Source: Agmasoma carcini (nom. nud.)
Taxonomy: Eukaryota; Microsporidia; Thelohaniidae
Direction of reading: 5' to 3'
DNA length: 64,000 nt
Assembly (NCBI GenBank): GCA_029232285.1
Contig: JAOXFI010000013.1
Coordinates: 1 to 64,000 of the forward strand
In this document: piece by piece, positions 9,754 through 20,063 of the stretch
Position numbering within the stretch: position 1 is the first letter of the stretch
Layout of the letters: every line of letters starts with the position of its first letter
Position numbers and translations under genes: made by a program
Notes under the pieces: model-generated
Told to the model about the DNA's origin: nothing
What the model saw: the letters and a program-made list of their open reading frames with translations, nothing else
The model's database searches: none

Positions 9754-11826
9754 ATGGATAGAGCCATTTTCGAATTATCAGAAAAGCTACGTCATCCAAG
9801 TGATTTACAAGATAAGCTAGACACAATAACAGGAAAGGCTGCAAATGCTTATGAATCAGGAGAAAGAGAATTCAATTCTAAACTTCTAAAATCATACGAA
9901 AAAATTGAGGCAATGGAGGGTAACATCGGAAGGATCAGCAAAGAATTTGACGAATTTGAAAATAGGCGATCTAAAATTGTATCAATTCTACAAGATTTTA
10001 GCAACCTTGTCAAAAATCCAACCACTGTTAGCACAATTTGCTTAGCACACCAAAACTTTGTAAGAGCTAAAAATATTTTTGATAATTTGAAAAATATTGA
10101 TGAAGACATTCATGATGATGATATCGAGGTTTTTCATAATAATGTGTATGAAAAAGAAGAATTCATGTGTGAGCTGGAACAACACAACTATGATTTGGAA
10201 AGAGAAGATTTGAAAAGAATAGAAAACGTTATCGATGCTGTAAAGACCATAAGCGTTGAGTTTACTACCTTTTTACTTGACATAGCTAGTGATTTTATCA
10301 AAAATTCAGATCATATGCAAAAAATCAACAAAATTGTACATAAGGAAGAAAAAAGAGACGAAATCACTATAAAGGCTAATGAAGGTGAGAAGAGTCCAGA
10401 TCCCGTGTATAAAAAGATATACAAAATGTATCCAAAATATTTAAATAGAAAACCAAAATATTTAAAAAATTCTGTGATAAATATCATAAAATCTTCAATT
10501 AAACAAAAGTTTAAGGCCCTCTACTACGAAAAAGCCTTTATAAGGCAGTTAAACTTCGTCATTGAAGATCTTGGTTTTATAAATGACAACATTAAGCTTG
10601 ATTTCTTCACATTTAATGACTTTCTTAATGAATATCATAGAAATTTAAAGAATCTGATTGACATAAAAGTGACTAAATTAGATGCTGGTCAGATATTAGC
10701 ACTTATAGAATTCAAGTCTGATTATTATACAACAATTGAAACAAAGTTTAACAAAATAGCAGAAGCATTAGGAGAAAGACTTGTAACTAATGAATCTAAA
10801 TTATTGGAGAAATATGCAATCACAGCATCATCTAAATTGAAAGAATGGATTGAAAATATAACTAACATGGAAATTGATCGCTTTTTAACAAGAGATCAAG
10901 AGATTACACATGACGAGGACAATAAACTTATTTCTACAGGGTTTATTAGCCTTCTTCAGATCATAAAATCACAACTTGAACCCATTTCTTTCAATCGTAA
11001 GGTATTCTTACACATAACCAACACAGTTAAGATTCATTGTAAGATGTTTAGTGATAGAATTCTTCATGAGATTGAAAAGGATTTTTTGCCTTATTGTAAT
11101 AGGAAGAGTCCCCCTGGGTTTGAAGACTATTGTATTATGTTTGGTAATAGTGGACTAAGGTTAACACAATATATTACATCACTTCCACAGTGTCAAAGCA
11201 CTGAAGTTAGAGAACTTGGTAATATTTTTATACGTATCTTAAAGATCTGCAATAATATATTAACTGATTATATTATTGATACGTGTGAGCCAGTTTTGAA
11301 GGATATTTACACTGACAAGTGGTATAAAAGTGACCAATGTACTTCAATTCTAATAGAAACATTAGAAGATTTTCTTGGTGACTTTTTCAACACAATGACT
11401 GAATATTCATTTATGACATTTAGTTATAGCTTGGCAAGTGCAATTGTGAATAATTATATTAAGCAACTTAGTAAAAAAAATATAACTTTGAATGAAAAAA
11501 CATCAAAAAAGATAAAAAGTGACTATGAACGTTTATTTAAGATATTCTCGTCAAGAAGTAATGATGATGATATAAAAGAGTGTCTCAATCCAATGAAAAA
11601 GATATTGCCACTGCTAGAGACTAATAATCAAGATTTATTTATTGTTGAGCTTAAATCTTTAAAAAATACATATCCTGATTTGGAGAGGAAGCAAATTGGG
11701 AATTTAATCAATAAAAGAGAAGGTTTGGATTCCGAAGAGAAGAAACAATTCCATGGAAGGCTTGAAGAGGTGTTTGGTAAGATTGAAACAAGAAAGAAAA
11801 CGTTTTTTGAAAGAATTTTGGAATAA
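9754..11826 (+). CDS. SEC6: Sec6-like exocyst subunit
   Basis: This is a likely exocyst component that tethers secretory vesicles to the plasma membrane. The 690-residue protein is helix-rich with no membrane segment. It has an N-terminal coiled-coil-like region (about 1-200) rich in Glu, Lys and Leu, then a long alpha-helical body. The pattern around FLTRDQEITHDEDNKLISTG followed by LLQIIKSQLEPI (near 375-410) resembles the conserved core of the Sec6/EXOC3 family, and the length is close to yeast Sec6. There are no catalytic motifs. The identity rests on pattern memory; another CATCHR-family tether is possible. The gene is flanked by intergenic DNA, with a copy of repeat R1 just downstream. 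Confidence 0.6.
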   Translation: MDRAIFELSEKLRHPSDLQDKLDTITGKAANAYESGEREFNSKLLKSYEKIEAMEGNIGRISKEFDEFENRRSKIVSILQDFSNLVKNPTTVSTICLAHQNFVRAKNIFDNLKNIDEDIHDDDIEVFHNNVYEKEEFMCELEQHNYDLEREDLKRIENVIDAVKTISVEFTTFLLDIASDFIKNSDHMQKINKIVHKEEKRDEITIKANEGEKSPDPVYKKIYKMYPKYLNRKPKYLKNSVINIIKSSIKQKFKALYYEKAFIRQLNFVIEDLGFINDNIKLDFFTFNDFLNEYHRNLKNLIDIKVTKLDAGQILALIEFKSDYYTTIETKFNKIAEALGERLVTNESKLLEKYAITASSKLKEWIENITNMEIDRFLTRDQEITHDEDNKLISTGFISLLQIIKSQLEPISFNRKVFLHITNTVKIHCKMFSDRILHEIEKDFLPYCNRKSPPGFEDYCIMFGNSGLRLTQYITSLPQCQSTEVRELGNIFIRILKICNNILTDYIIDTCEPVLKDIYTDKWYKSDQCTSILIETLEDFLGDFFNTMTEYSFMTFSYSLASAIVNNYIKQLSKKNITLNEKTSKKIKSDYERLFKIFSSRSNDDDIKECLNPMKKILPLLETNNQDLFIVELKSLKNTYPDLERKQIGNLINKREGLDSEEKKQFHGRLEEVFGKIETRKKTFFERILE

Positions 11827-11904
11827 ATTTTTGATTTTTATCAATAGTAGAGAATAGTGAACTCTAAATATTATTTTTTATCACTGCTATATAATAATAG
11901 ATTT

Positions 11905-12265
11905 ATTTAATATTCTAACTAAGGTATAGACATAAAGTAGTATTGCTTTGAAGTCTTTCCGCCCATTTTTGTATTTTTTACAAATAATCTAAAATAAAAT
12001 ATAGAAAAGCAGACCAATAGCGGGGATGATGGCCTTACACTTATCGTGCTTTGATAAAGTTACGCTCTATGGGATGTGATTTTAGTTTATTTTAGTATTA
12101 TTACACATTAAAAAACTTATATATTTGAGATAGTTAGCTAGGGTGAACAGGGTTATCCTTACAGCCTTGTTTTGACAGATAATATTACCATGTTTAACCT
12201 AATTAGTCGTTATTTCTTACATTACCAAGTGGAGGTCTGAACTTATTACAGAAGAAATTTATTAT
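11905..12265 (+). repeat. Dispersed repeat family R1, copy 2
   Basis: The shared blocks are in + orientation: CTTATCGTGCTTTGATAAA, GGGATGTGATTTTAG, TAGCTAGGGTGAACAGGGTTATCC, TACAGCCTTGTTTT and GTTACATTACCAAGTGGAGGTCT-like words. It aligns best with the copies at 25.7 and 44.2 kb. It is decayed in the middle. Confidence 0.65.
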
Positions 12266-12818
12266 ATAGAGTTTATCCATCTAATTGTAAATGATTCATA
12301 TCTACGCGTAAATTTTTAATTTATTAAATGGTATAAAAGTAAGCAAATAGATACGAACTAATATAAAAAACATATTAAATTAAAATATATATTTAATAGT
12401 TGTTGTGTAAAATTTGAAATTAGATAGAGAACCCCTATAATTTCAAGTTTTGGTCTTTAATACAAAAGCCTGATGGTTAAAGCTGATAGATTCTTTTAAA
12501 TTCAATTTATTGGTATTTATGAATCATAACTACCTCATATATTAATTTTTTGTTTCTTATGAATAATTGTATTATCATTATAGTGAAAATTGACAACTTT
12601 TTTCAGAGTCAAAGGATGTAGTACAATCTTAAAAACCTTTAATAACTGTGTTAGGAAATATACTATATCTACCCTAAAATGAAAAATTAAAGACATATAA
12701 CCCTCTACCATATAACATATCTGTTGAAATTGATCAATATTACATTTTTTATCTTCATTTTAATTTTTTTTATTAAAATTTTTATCAAATTTTATGAGAC
12801 TCAAAATTTTCAGTTTCC
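12266..12818. other. Intergenic, upstream of the RecQ helicase
   Basis: AT-rich DNA with no credible open frame. The last 50 bases include CAAATTTTATGAGACTCAAAATTTTCAGTTTCC before the helicase ATG, matching the local start signal. Confidence 0.4.
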
Positions 12819-15251
12819 ATGGTAAAACGAAAATATGAACTTGATAGCGAAGAATCATTGATACACGATATAGTTGCATATTCACATGCCAAAACTTCAA
12901 ATAGGAACAAAGAAAATGGCATACGTAAGCCTACCTTGAATAAGAATGCTAATTTAGGCTATAACCCTAAAATTGAGGCTGCTAAGACTCTAACTCACTT
13001 TGAAACTACTAAAGACAATGATTCTTCGTTCTCATTTAATGGCTATGTATCATCAGGATCAATTAATAATGATAACTTACTTGATTGTACTTTGGAATCT
13101 GATATAGACTTACTTAGTTCAATTTGTAACAATAACATTCAAGAAGCAAAGGAGAATGATGATGATTCTGATATAAGCATGTTATCTATTATATCAGCTG
13201 ATAACAAGCAACAAAACATTGATAAGGCTCGTAATGTAACAATGTTTACAAGTGCTAGAGGAAAAGACTTATATGTCAGTCAACCTGTACCAAAGGTGGT
13301 TGTTGAAAATTCATCTGATTCAAGCATTGAAAGTTTTTTACTTGAAACCAACATTTTAAAAAATACTTTATCTTTAAATGAAAAATGCATAAATAATACT
13401 ATGAGAAGTGGTGTGCTTGAAGACACAGAGTCTTCTAACATTGAAGCTGTAATGGAAGATAATTATGATATCTGTGACATATCTGATGACACAAGTGGTA
13501 TAGAAGTGATGGGAAATGATTTTATGTCACCTCAAAGAACCTTTGAAAGCTCCCCATTGGACCTGGGATATACAAGACTGGATAAACTGGTTGATTTATC
13601 ACCACCAAAAAATATTCAAGAATATTATTTAAGGGAAGTTTTTAAGCTAAAATCTTTTAGAGGAAATCAAGCAAAGATTATTGAATCTACAATATCAAAC
13701 AGGGATGTGTTTGTTTTGATGCCTACAGGAGGTGGTAAGTCTTTATGTTATCAATTACCAGCCCTGATTAGTCAAGGTATCACTATTGTTGTATCACCTT
13801 TGCTTTCCTTAATCCAAGATCAAGTTTCATCACTTATACAAAAAAATATACCATCTGTAGCTTTGAACTCGCAAATAACAATTACAGAGAAAAGGCTTAT
13901 TTATAAGTGCTTGACTAATAGAAGTTTTGTAAAGATAATATATATAACACCAGAGCTACTTAATAAGAGTCAAACTTTTATGAATATACTTCAACAGTTA
14001 AGTAGAAATGGTAGATTGTCAAGATTTGTAATTGATGAGGCACACTGCGTGTCACAATGGGGGCATGACTTTAGACCAGATTATAAAAAGTTAGGGTCGC
14101 TAAAAGTCATGTTTCCTAAGGTTCCTATAATAGCACTAACAGCGACTGCCACCAAGTGTGTTCAATTAGATATTTTATCAATTCTTAAAATTGAAGGATG
14201 TGAATTATATCAGCAAAGCTTCAACAGGGGAAACCTTAAATATTATGTATATAAGAAATCTAAACAAACAGAATCTGAAATTATATCATTTATTAAGTCA
14301 CATTATCCGAATTCGCCTGGTATTATTTATTGTACATCGAAGAGGGCATGTGAAAGTATGGCAGATTCTTTAAGTGATGAATTTGGTGTTTGTTTTTACC
14401 ATGCTGGTTTGTCTAAAAGGGAAAGAAATGAAGTTCAAAATAAATGGGACAGTGGTGATATTAAGATAATAGTAGCAACTATTGCGTTTGGAATGGGTAT
14501 AGATAAGAAAGATGTCAGATTTGTTATACATTGGTCTATACCTAAAAGTCTAGAGGGTTATTATCAAGAAACTGGTAGAGCTGGTAGAGATGGCAAAGAG
14601 AGTATTTGTGTATTATATTATAGCTATGTAGATGTTAAGACGATTAATTTTATGATTATGGCCAATAAAGCAGCAAATGAAGAACAAAAACAAAGACAGA
14701 GGGACGATTTAGATAAAGTGATTGCATATTGTGAGAATACAGCAGATTGTCGAAGGACATTGATTCTTACGCACTTTGAGGAGAATTTTGATTCATCTGA
14801 GTGCAAGAAAACGTGTGATAATTGTATGAAAGCCAATAGAAAGCTTCGAGATTATACAAAAGAGGCTAGAGAGATATTAGAACTAGCCTCTGAGTGTGGT
14901 AAGATAAGTATGACTAATCTTATTGATACATATAGAGGGTCTAAGGCGTCTAAATGTTTGGCATATTCAAATTGTAAGAATTACGGTAAGGGATGGAAGT
15001 TTAAAAAGAGTGCTATATCTAGATTAGTTACAACTATGATTAGTCAAGGTTATATGGTGAGTGTTTCAAAGATGACGAGAGGTTTAAAGTTTCCAATGAC
15101 GTATATAGAAGTGAGGAGGAGAAATGTTAAAGATTTGAAGATTTTGGCTGATGGTGAAGATAAAATTAGAAATTGCGAAGATAAAGAGAAAAAGGATGTA
15201 ACTTTAAAGTCTAATAAGGATAGACATAATCGTAAAAAAGTTAAGAAATAA
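12819..15251 (+). CDS. SGS1: RecQ-family DNA helicase (Sgs1/BLM-like)
   Basis: This is a 3'-5' DNA helicase for recombination intermediates and replication-fork repair in the nucleus. The 810-residue protein has an acidic, Ser/Asn-rich N-terminus (1-265) with no recognisable domain. The helicase core shows motif I MPTGGGKS (301-308, Lys307), motif II DEAH (406-409) followed by CVSQWGHDFRPDY (motif II plus the RecQ aromatic loop), LTATAT (motif III) and QETGRAGRDG (583-592, motif VI). A RecQ zinc-binding region follows (about 640-680, with CRRTLILTHF and CDNC), then a winged-helix RQC-like segment. A lysine-rich tail ends the protein, and I see no HRDC domain. It is much shorter than yeast Sgs1. 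Being the likely single RecQ of a reduced genome is an inference. Confidence 0.9.
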   Translation: MVKRKYELDSEESLIHDIVAYSHAKTSNRNKENGIRKPTLNKNANLGYNPKIEAAKTLTHFETTKDNDSSFSFNGYVSSGSINNDNLLDCTLESDIDLLSSICNNNIQEAKENDDDSDISMLSIISADNKQQNIDKARNVTMFTSARGKDLYVSQPVPKVVVENSSDSSIESFLLETNILKNTLSLNEKCINNTMRSGVLEDTESSNIEAVMEDNYDICDISDDTSGIEVMGNDFMSPQRTFESSPLDLGYTRLDKLVDLSPPKNIQEYYLREVFKLKSFRGNQAKIIESTISNRDVFVLMPTGGGKSLCYQLPALISQGITIVVSPLLSLIQDQVSSLIQKNIPSVALNSQITITEKRLIYKCLTNRSFVKIIYITPELLNKSQTFMNILQQLSRNGRLSRFVIDEAHCVSQWGHDFRPDYKKLGSLKVMFPKVPIIALTATATKCVQLDILSILKIEGCELYQQSFNRGNLKYYVYKKSKQTESEIISFIKSHYPNSPGIIYCTSKRACESMADSLSDEFGVCFYHAGLSKRERNEVQNKWDSGDIKIIVATIAFGMGIDKKDVRFVIHWSIPKSLEGYYQETGRAGRDGKESICVLYYSYVDVKTINFMIMANKAANEEQKQRQRDDLDKVIAYCENTADCRRTLILTHFEENFDSSECKKTCDNCMKANRKLRDYTKEAREILELASECGKISMTNLIDTYRGSKASKCLAYSNCKNYGKGWKFKKSAISRLVTTMISQGYMVSVSKMTRGLKFPMTYIEVRRRNVKDLKILADGEDKIRNCEDKEKKDVTLKSNKDRHNRKKVKK

Positions 15252-15341
15252 AAAAATTATAAATTTAATATTTTAATTAAGTTAGAAAATATAAGTTTAA
15301 TATTTTTATAATTCAAATTTTTGAATATTTTTATTTATAAC

Positions 15342-15947
15342 TCATTTTGCATTTCGTAAAGATTCTATAATTTTTAACTCTCGTTGGGATTCGAACTCTC
15401 TTCTTTCATTATTAATATACAATATTTTTTGTAGCTTGTCCATTTTACTTAGTTTTTCTTCTCTTTCCTTTTTTTTCTTTTGGATGTGTTTTTTATAGAT
15501 TGAACTATAGTTGTGATCCTCTTTAACAGTATTAAGCCACATAAATAAGGCTATAATAATTAAGCATATTGTGTAAATTATTGATTTAGCAAATTTTAAG
15601 AATAGACATATTCTAACAATGAATTTATATGTTAAATAGCAAAGATTGAATGTTATTCTTACCTTTCTATTACGATTGTAGTACTTGATCAATATTCTTT
15701 TCTGTTTAAAATAATATTTTCTTATTTTTTCTTCTATTGTCATAGGTTGTTCTTCCCAAAATCTATAGTAAGGCCAGTTTTTTGAAATTTTTTGAGAATA
15801 AGGCCATTTAAAAGGCTTTGGACATGTTAGAAGTGTGTATCTTCTATTTAGCTCACATCTAACGAGATATACAAGGACTCTGAAGAAATCTATGAAATTA
15901 TTTCTGCATCTGGTGTAAAAGCTTAGAATCAAAAAGAGGAATTCCAT
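15342..15947 (-). CDS. Orphan 201-residue protein, one or two membrane segments
   Basis: I do not recognise this protein. It opens with a hydrophobic stretch (about 2-12). The middle is basic and aromatic (KPFKWPYSQKISKNWPYYRFW near 44-64) and holds another hydrophobic run (about 100-115). A strong membrane segment (about 122-140, IYTICLIIIALFMWL) is followed by a charged, coiled-coil-like tail (150-201) rich in Lys, Arg and Glu. It reads convergently with the RecQ gene, only about 90 bases away. The upstream signal is weak. It is likely real because of its length and biased composition, and it may be specific to this lineage. Confidence 0.6.
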   Translation of the reverse strand: MEFLFLILSFYTRCRNNFIDFFRVLVYLVRCELNRRYTLLTCPKPFKWPYSQKISKNWPYYRFWEEQPMTIEEKIRKYYFKQKRILIKYYNRNRKVRITFNLCYLTYKFIVRICLFLKFAKSIIYTICLIIIALFMWLNTVKEDHNYSSIYKKHIQKKKKEREEKLSKMDKLQKILYINNERREFESQRELKIIESLRNAK

Positions 15948-16157
15948 GCATAAACAAAATAATATTTTTTTTAAAAAGGAAAGAAATATAAAATTTGTAT
16001 GTAAAAAATGTATGAAAAGAATAAAAATTCAATTATTTTATGTAAGATTGGCATGTTAATTGGTTGATCAGTTTTTAAATTTTATATGAGAGGTGTTATA
16101 TAGAAATGATTGATATATTAGAGTGTAGACGAATGTATATAAGTTAATAATTAATTT

Positions 16158-16222
16158 GGGCCTACTGAATAAAACTAAAAAGTGAGAAGAAAATTATAAT
16201 GTGAGTCTTATACAGTAGACCC
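16158..16222. repeat. Imperfect inverted repeat (hairpin)
   Basis: GGGCCTACTGAATAAAAC on the left and GTCTTATACAGTAGACCC on the right are near-complementary, with about 32 bases between them. It could be a tiny transposon derivative or a transcript hairpin. Confidence 0.6.
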
Positions 16223-16605
16223 ATTAATTTAATACTTAAGGGGTAGATGATGTATGATAAATATGTAAAATAATATCTTTATCATACAACAAAGGTAGTT
16301 TATTTATCCTTACAGGATGTTAAAACGTATAGAGATACAAAATTAACATATCTGTAACAACAGGGGTGGTAAATATTGATGATACACTCGACCACCTCAC
16401 ATTGATCACAAAAGATTTTCTACAGATGAGATTTTCAATAGAGATTTGCACACTTTTAAATTTATTTAAATTATATTAATATTCTCGAATCCACCCATTC
16501 GGAAAATGTGCAACCCCTCTAAAAGTTTGTTTATATTGTCATGTATAACCAGCTATTAACAAGGTTATCAATAATCTTCACATCTAAAAATGAGCTAGTG
16601 GTCTT

Positions 16606-16748
16606 CTCCTCGTCAAGATTGATTAGCTTCATTTCGTACATCTATCTTTTTGTCCTAAATATATTGTCTTGTTCCCCTCGTCATTATTGATGTTTAATAG
16701 CTCTATTTCGTACATCTATCTTTCTGTACTAGATATACTGTCTTGCCC
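16606..16748. repeat. Tandem duplication of about 72 bp
   Basis: Both copies contain CTCGTCA, then GATT/GATG, then TTTCGTACATCTATCTTTnTGT and then TAnATATnnTGTCTTG. The copies have drifted, so it is not recent. Confidence 0.7.
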
Positions 16749-16878
16749 TGGTTATATCGTTTATTCCTTTGCCTAGATTCGAACCACGTAGACTTATTCT
16801 TTAGATAATCTTAGGATTGTCATCTCGCCCCCTTTTTGCTAAATATATTTTATTTACAATGAAAACAAATCATCATTT

Positions 16879-17079
16879 TTATAAATTGAATTCGAAATCA
16901 TCTAACGACAATACTAAATCACTAAAAGGAAACTCGGTATCAGAGTAAGTACCTAAATTCAAATCTAGAACATCACTGTCCTCCACTACAACACATTTCT
17001 CCTTTTCAGGTAATCTTTTAGACTTTAACAGTTTCTTATTCGAAATATCCTTCAAAGCACTTTTTCTCTTCTCAGCCAT
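16879..17079 (-). CDS. Orphan 66-residue protein with degron-like motif
   Basis: No family is recognised. The N-terminal third is basic (EKRKSALKDISNKKLLKSKR) and the C-terminal two thirds are acidic and hydrophobic (EDSDVLDLNLG, FSDLVLSLDDFEFNL). The string KSALKDISN matches the destruction-box pattern RxxLxxIxN apart from Lys in place of Arg. A small, basic-then-acidic protein with such a motif suggests a cell-cycle regulator degraded by APC/C (securin-type), but that is speculation. The ATG is preceded by AATAAAAATTTACC, the same signal as its neighbours, which supports a real gene despite its size. It is on the same strand as the ABC transporter upstream. Confidence 0.6.
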   Translation of the reverse strand: MAEKRKSALKDISNKKLLKSKRLPEKEKCVVVEDSDVLDLNLGTYSDTEFPFSDLVLSLDDFEFNL

Positions 17080-17291
17080 GGTAAATTTTTATTAAAATTA
17101 TTTTCTCAAAAATAATATACAACAATAAATAAAGAATCAACTAATATAAAGATATATGCATCATTTATATGCGATATAACCGATAATAAATAAATAAACA
17201 ACCAATATAAGATATATACGTCACTAATATGTGATAAAGCCAATAATTATAAATTTCTCTTATAAAATAATATGAGATTAATAAATTTAAT

Positions 17292-18989
17292 TTAGATTGA
17301 TAAGATCACATCCACTGAATTGATAAAATCATTGTATGACTTATAGACCTTTACTCTTCCATTGTTAATATTGATAATCTTATCAAATTTATTAAGGATT
17401 TTTGGGTTGTGCGTAGAAAACAAAACAGTCTTATCATGTAGTAATTCAAAAATAGAATTAACAAGGGCCTTCTCAGTTACATTATCAAGACTACTAGTAG
17501 GTTCATCCATCAAATATATTGATGCGTTCTTAATAAGAGCTCTCATAAAATTAATCACTTGTCCTTGTCCACCACTCAAATTAGTTCCTTTATCATTAAC
17601 TAAGAAATCATATCCCCTGTCTTTCAAGAAATTATGAACCTTTGTAGATGAGCAGTATTTTAATACCTCTTCAGGTGTTATGTTATCATTACCATAAGAC
17701 AAATTCTCTAATAAAGAAATATTTAGAAGTGTATTTGACTGTGGTACATAGCCAATCATAGAGTAAAAGTCTTCTTTTTTGATATCATTGATGTCAACAC
17801 CATCGAAGGTAATTTCTCCATCAAATTTAACAAATTTAAGTAAAGAATTTAAAATTGAAGACTTACCAGAACCATTTCTACCAGTAATTGCAACCTTTTC
17901 ACCACTTTTAATTTCAAAATCAAAGAAATCAAGAACTATATTATCACCATGTTTGATGGAAACGTCTTTGAACGTGATAAGGGGTGCTTGAGTGTGCTCA
18001 AATGGTGTCTCAGCAGCAACTACTTCAACATCATCAACATTGAACCTAATAACATCAGCAAAGTTCTTAGAAAAGGAAACAATGTCACTTTTCAGGTTTG
18101 TAAATCTCTTTTTAAAGAGAGAAAACAATAATTGGAAAGTAGTGAAAATATTGAAAGTTTGTTTTGTAGCTGAGGTAAGGGAAGCAGAAAATACATCAAA
18201 CTTAACCATCATACAGAATGAAAATAGTAAGACAATCCTTAGAAGAATATCAGTGGATGTCTCAAAGTTAGAAAGGGAACATAAAGAAGCTCCGTATGAA
18301 TCTAAATCTTTGCTTAGCCTATTTAATTCCTTTGATTCACCTTGGAATGATCTAACGATAGGAAGATTTTGAAGAGTGTTAATAATTCTGTTAATAACGG
18401 AATCTTCCTTTTTATTGGCATCTTTTTTAGATTTGGCAACACAATAACTAAAGTACAATACCATAAAGCTACATACAAACAATACACCAGCCATGGAGTA
18501 CAAAGCTTGACTGCTAAACATATCATAAATGGTCTTGAGCATGAGAACAAAGAATACAAAATTATATCCAAATTTGATCAAAATTAGCTCTAAAATGTTG
18601 ACCAAAGCTTTAGATTGCATAAATATGTCATGGGCAGGACTTGAATTCTCAAACATAAGATTCTTGTTCAAACATTTCTCCATTCCTTGGTAGATCAATA
18701 AAGTTTTAAGACTTTGTGCGTTGAATCTGAACCAAATAACGTATAAAAAGCCAAGTATGTAATGACCAGCAGCTACTGAGAAGTATAAAGTTAGTGCTTT
18801 GTTGACTGGGCTGCTTTCATCATAAGATTTTTGAAGACGAGCAAGATATGTTGGGATTCTTAACTCAAGTAGGTTTGACAATATACATGTTATGATGATT
18901 GGTAAGACTACTACGAGTATTAGCTTAGTAGATAATACTCTTTCAGAGAATATTTTTATGAATTTAGAGAGATCACTTCTTTTTTCCAT
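17292..18989 (-). CDS. ABC half-transporter (ABCB/Atm1-like)
   Basis: This is a membrane half-transporter that should dimerise to export a substrate using ATP. The 565-residue protein has an N-terminal membrane domain with about five to six hydrophobic segments (20-310). The C-terminal ATPase domain shows Walker A GRNGSGKS (Lys376), Q-loop YVPQSN, signature NLSGGQGQ, Walker B IYLMDEP with SSLD, and H-loop STHN. All key residues are present. The layout fits the ABCB7/Atm1 group, of which microsporidia keep several divergent members. There is no obvious mitochondrial targeting peptide, so the membrane is unknown (mitosome, plasma membrane or other). CCC directly precedes the ATG. A second member lies at 53.1-54.7 kb. 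Confidence 0.88.
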   Translation of the reverse strand: MEKRSDLSKFIKIFSERVLSTKLILVVVLPIIITCILSNLLELRIPTYLARLQKSYDESSPVNKALTLYFSVAAGHYILGFLYVIWFRFNAQSLKTLLIYQGMEKCLNKNLMFENSSPAHDIFMQSKALVNILELILIKFGYNFVFFVLMLKTIYDMFSSQALYSMAGVLFVCSFMVLYFSYCVAKSKKDANKKEDSVINRIINTLQNLPIVRSFQGESKELNRLSKDLDSYGASLCSLSNFETSTDILLRIVLLFSFCMMVKFDVFSASLTSATKQTFNIFTTFQLLFSLFKKRFTNLKSDIVSFSKNFADVIRFNVDDVEVVAAETPFEHTQAPLITFKDVSIKHGDNIVLDFFDFEIKSGEKVAITGRNGSGKSSILNSLLKFVKFDGEITFDGVDINDIKKEDFYSMIGYVPQSNTLLNISLLENLSYGNDNITPEEVLKYCSSTKVHNFLKDRGYDFLVNDKGTNLSGGQGQVINFMRALIKNASIYLMDEPTSSLDNVTEKALVNSIFELLHDKTVLFSTHNPKILNKFDKIININNGRVKVYKSYNDFINSVDVILSI

Positions 18990-18992
18990 GGG
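18990..18992 (-). promoter_or_regulatory. CCC start-proximal motif
   Basis: On the reverse strand the ABC transporter start reads AAAAAAAAAATTACCCATGG: an A/T block and then CCC touching the ATG. The same arrangement recurs before other genes of this window (for example 23019, 41035, 42101 and 40066). Confidence 0.6.
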
Positions 18993-19079
18993 TAATTTTT
19001 TTTTTTAATATAAAAATTTTAAAATTAATATTTTATTTTCGATATAAATTTGATATCAATTTATTAGATTAATATGATC

Positions 19080-19635
19080 AATTGTTTATATATGTGTGGC
19101 TGTGTGTATATACTTGTGATTATATGTATATATGTATGATTATATGTATATATATATGGCTATATGTGATGGATAGCCAGTTATTTTTGTTATGTCAGAT
19201 AGTCGGATGTCAGACAGATAGACAGATAGTCATATAATCAGATAGTCGGATAGCCAGATAGTCGGATAGTCAGACAGACAGTCAGATAGTCAGATAGTCG
19301 GATAGTCAGACAGACAATCAGATAGTCTATAATCAGATAGTCGGATAGTCAGACAGACAGTCAAATAATTGGATAATCAGATGTCAGACAGATAGTCATA
19401 TAGTCATATAGTCATATATAGTCATATATAGTCACATATAGTCACATATAGTCACATATAGTCATATAGTCGGATAGTCAGTCAGATAGTCAGTCAGTCG
19501 GATAATCAGGTGTCAGACAGATAGTCAGATAGTCGGATAATCAGATGTCAGACAGATAGTCATATAGTCAGTCGGATAATCAGATGTCAGATAGATAGTC
19601 ATATAGTCATATAGTCAGATAGTCATGGTTAGTTA
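19080..19635. repeat. GATAGTCA/GATAGTCG-type satellite
   Basis: A long degenerate array is built from 8-10 bp words such as CAGATAGTCA, CGGATAGTCA, CAGACAGATA and CATATAGTCA, preceded by TGTATATATG-type repeats. It sits upstream of the ABC transporter promoter. The complementary word (TGACTATC) makes up another array at 56.7 kb. Confidence 0.9.
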
Positions 19636-20063
19636 GTCAATAATAGTTTTGTTTTAGTCAAAAACATTAAAAATTTTAATTCTAAATATTGATTAAAAAC
19701 AAAATTTAAAAATTTTGATGTTACTTTTGTAATACAATTATGTATGAACTATTTGGTATGTAGAATTAATGTTACATTTTTATAAGTAGGCTCGTTCTAT
19801 TCTCACTTAATACATTAATTTAATTTTTATTTACAACAATATAGCACTCAGACTCTCATATCTAATATTAGAATAATTTTGTATTTCATGAAACATAACT
19901 TTTGAAGATAATTCTGTAATACCTAAATTTTATGTTATATAAAAATAAGAGAATTTATTTTACTATTAAAGATGCATCAAATCTTTAGATAAATGAATAA
20001 TCATGTTTTAATTATTAAAATATTATCATATTTATATTCATAAGAACTATAGAGTGTAATATA

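Larger units (their letters stand above)
15948..16878. other. Intergenic with a hairpin and a tandem duplication
   Basis: There is no gene. An imperfect inverted repeat (GGGCCTACTGAATAA at 16158, TTATACAGTAGACCC at 16208) would fold into a hairpin of about 65 bases. A segment of about 72 bp containing TTTCGTACATCTATCTTT occurs twice in tandem (about 16606-16676 and 16677-16748). Confidence 0.6.

Noticed and set aside
16781..16800. T-arm-like string (minus strand GTGGTTCGAATCTAGGC)
   Set aside because: No cloverleaf can be formed with the flanking sequence.
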